Shown piece after piece: positions 63,001 to 64,000 of a stretch of DNA of 64,000 nt. The position numbers were made by a program, and so were the translations under genes. The stretch covers positions 2,480,001 through 2,544,000 of the forward strand of contig NEEC01000017.1 of NCBI GenBank assembly GCA_002189035.1. The letters run 5' to 3'. Origin of the DNA: Utricularia gibba (lineage: Eukaryota; Streptophyta; Magnoliopsida; Lamiales; Lentibulariaceae). Each line of letters opens with the position of its first letter. The first letter of the stretch is position 1. The notes under the pieces were generated by a model. That model was not told the DNA's origin, did no database searches, and worked only from the letters and a program-made list of their open reading frames with translations.

Positions 63001-64000
63001 TGCGAATTCATACTCCCACTGCTTCTTGATATTTAGAGAAAGATCATCTATAGAATGATTACTCGAAAGATTACTGTCCAAGCTCAACTTGATCATAAAT
63101 TGGAAAAGAAGAAAAAGCAGCAAACCCAAGCTTTCATCCTCACCGAGTGTCCTACAACAGAGTTTCTCAAAATAAGATAAACATCAAACACCATGGTAAC
63201 ATACGTTCAAGTCTACCTCACAATGTGAGCAACAATGGGAACCCTCCTGTGTTGTGCAATTTTAGGTAACATGGTAACAAAAATCTGAGAGAAAAAATAA
63301 GCGTGAGGCAAAAATCCTAAGCTTTAAAAAAGAGGCTCTTCAGCAGTACAAGGCGTTTACAGTAACAAAAGATCTATCAGTGGTAACACCTGAAGCAAGT
63401 GGCCCATATCATTTGTCTTCGATAACCAGCAAGGAATGATGGCTGATATTAGACCTTCCAAAACTTGTTGTGAATAGCTATCCCACTATAAAAAGGAGAA
63501 ATGGCAATTCATTATGATGGGGTCATTTTAAGTAGGCGAAAATATCATCAGGAGTTCTGTAGGGAAATGACATCTCAAGCACTCATAGAGGTTAACAACA
63601 TAGCCTAACCTGAGATGTAGATTCACCAACAGCGTCAAGGATATCTAACTTATGGTGCAAAACTACATCAGGCATAATCCTTACAAGAGTAGTTATAAAA
63701 GAGAATATGCGGTTGCGGGTAACTGCATCAGTTGAGGTTCGGGCACAACTGATCACCAGTTGCAAGTCAAATTTCTTAAGGATACCCTATCATGAGAAAA
63801 TACGCTTACTTTAGAAAGGAAAACTCCAGCCAAGTTGGGAACATACAAAGAAAAAAAGTTATTCAACAGACAAACCTTTGGTGGAGTATCATTTCCAACA
63901 GATGCACATATGTTTTCCAACACCAAAAGTAGTGTCTTCTGAATAGAAATGGTAGTACTTGAAATGGCATGAGAAGAATCAGAACAGTGTGCATGCGTGC
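60013..64000 (-). CDS. UTP10: UTP10/HEATR1 U3 snoRNP protein, 3' part
   Basis: Large HEAT-repeat component of the t-UTP/SSU processome that supports 18S rRNA maturation in the nucleolus. Only the C-terminal portion is in the window; the 5' end lies beyond 64000. The BP28 C-terminal domain is clear: MGDMLRLVVLHPLLFSQSEL, RILLPPLLTMYMDAVNVGEK, VEQKVLDAFVALTMKLTEPM, VESHRSLFVPYFKWLLDGCI, DLLWKPLNHEVLMQTRSEKL and the ending IPFLSELLEDSDDSVKALAQ...KEYL. Upstream exons with HEAT-like helices continue to the right edge (for example 62211-61468, 62579-62350 and 63129-62805). All junctions I checked are GT-AG and the frame is unbroken in the part read. Confidence 0.9.

Overview
The window is nuclear DNA from a flowering plant. 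The evidence is spliced genes with GT-AG introns, plant-only families (GASA, GRAS, CSLD, GATL, TIP aquaporin, S1-type bZIP with its sugar-sensing upstream ORF), organelle-targeted enzymes, and a tRNA-Phe of the plant type. The genome looks compact: about 20 genes in 64 kb, many introns of 70-120 bases, and no transposon that I can recognise. I cannot name the species. Such density is known from, for example, bladderworts or duckweeds, but that is only an inference.

Layout, left to right. 1-2.2 kb: no recognised gene. 2.2-4.9 kb (-): CCCH zinc-finger/RRM protein. 6.3-10.1 kb (-): organellar methionyl-tRNA synthetase (OVA1 type), head to head with a GASA peptide gene at 10.5 kb (+). 11.4-12.7 kb (-): SCL3-type GRAS regulator, head to head with FIS1 at 13.6 kb (+). 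15.4-19.4 kb (+): meiotic axis protein ASY3, convergent with a WDR6-type tRNA-methylation regulator at 19.6-26.9 kb (-). 28.4-30.5 kb (+): clade I GSK3/SHAGGY kinase. Then tRNA-Phe(GAA) (-), plastid NFU scaffold (-), glycine-rich wall protein (-), P-class PPR protein (-), SMP-30-like protein (-) and an S1 bZIP gene (-) with a conserved sucrose-control uORF. 39.9-41.6 kb (+): TPR/J-like protein. 44.6-47.1 kb (+): importin alpha. 48.3-48.7 kb (-): proline-rich wall protein. 49.7-50.8 kb (+): GATL glycosyltransferase. 51.4-55.1 kb (-): CSLD5-type cellulose synthase-like protein. 56.2-58.1 kb (-): LUC7-related U1 snRNP protein. 58.4-59.3 kb (+): TIP5;1-type aquaporin. 60.0 kb to the right edge (-): 3' half of UTP10/HEATR1.

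The genes are independent housekeeping and developmental loci; I see no operon or biosynthetic cluster. The clearest surprises are (1) three otherwise intact genes (MetRS, SCL3, importin alpha) that each lack exactly one base in a G/C run, which points to consensus errors or recent lesions; (2) the sucrose-control uORF, joined by an ATGA overlap to a second uORF; (3) a GC-AG intron in the LUC7 gene that is needed to keep the frame; and (4) a TIP5-type aquaporin with Phe after its second NPA motif. I did not find a convincing new biological system. Exon ends were read by eye from splice signals and family alignment from memory; where the total length is stated to be a multiple of three, I checked it.
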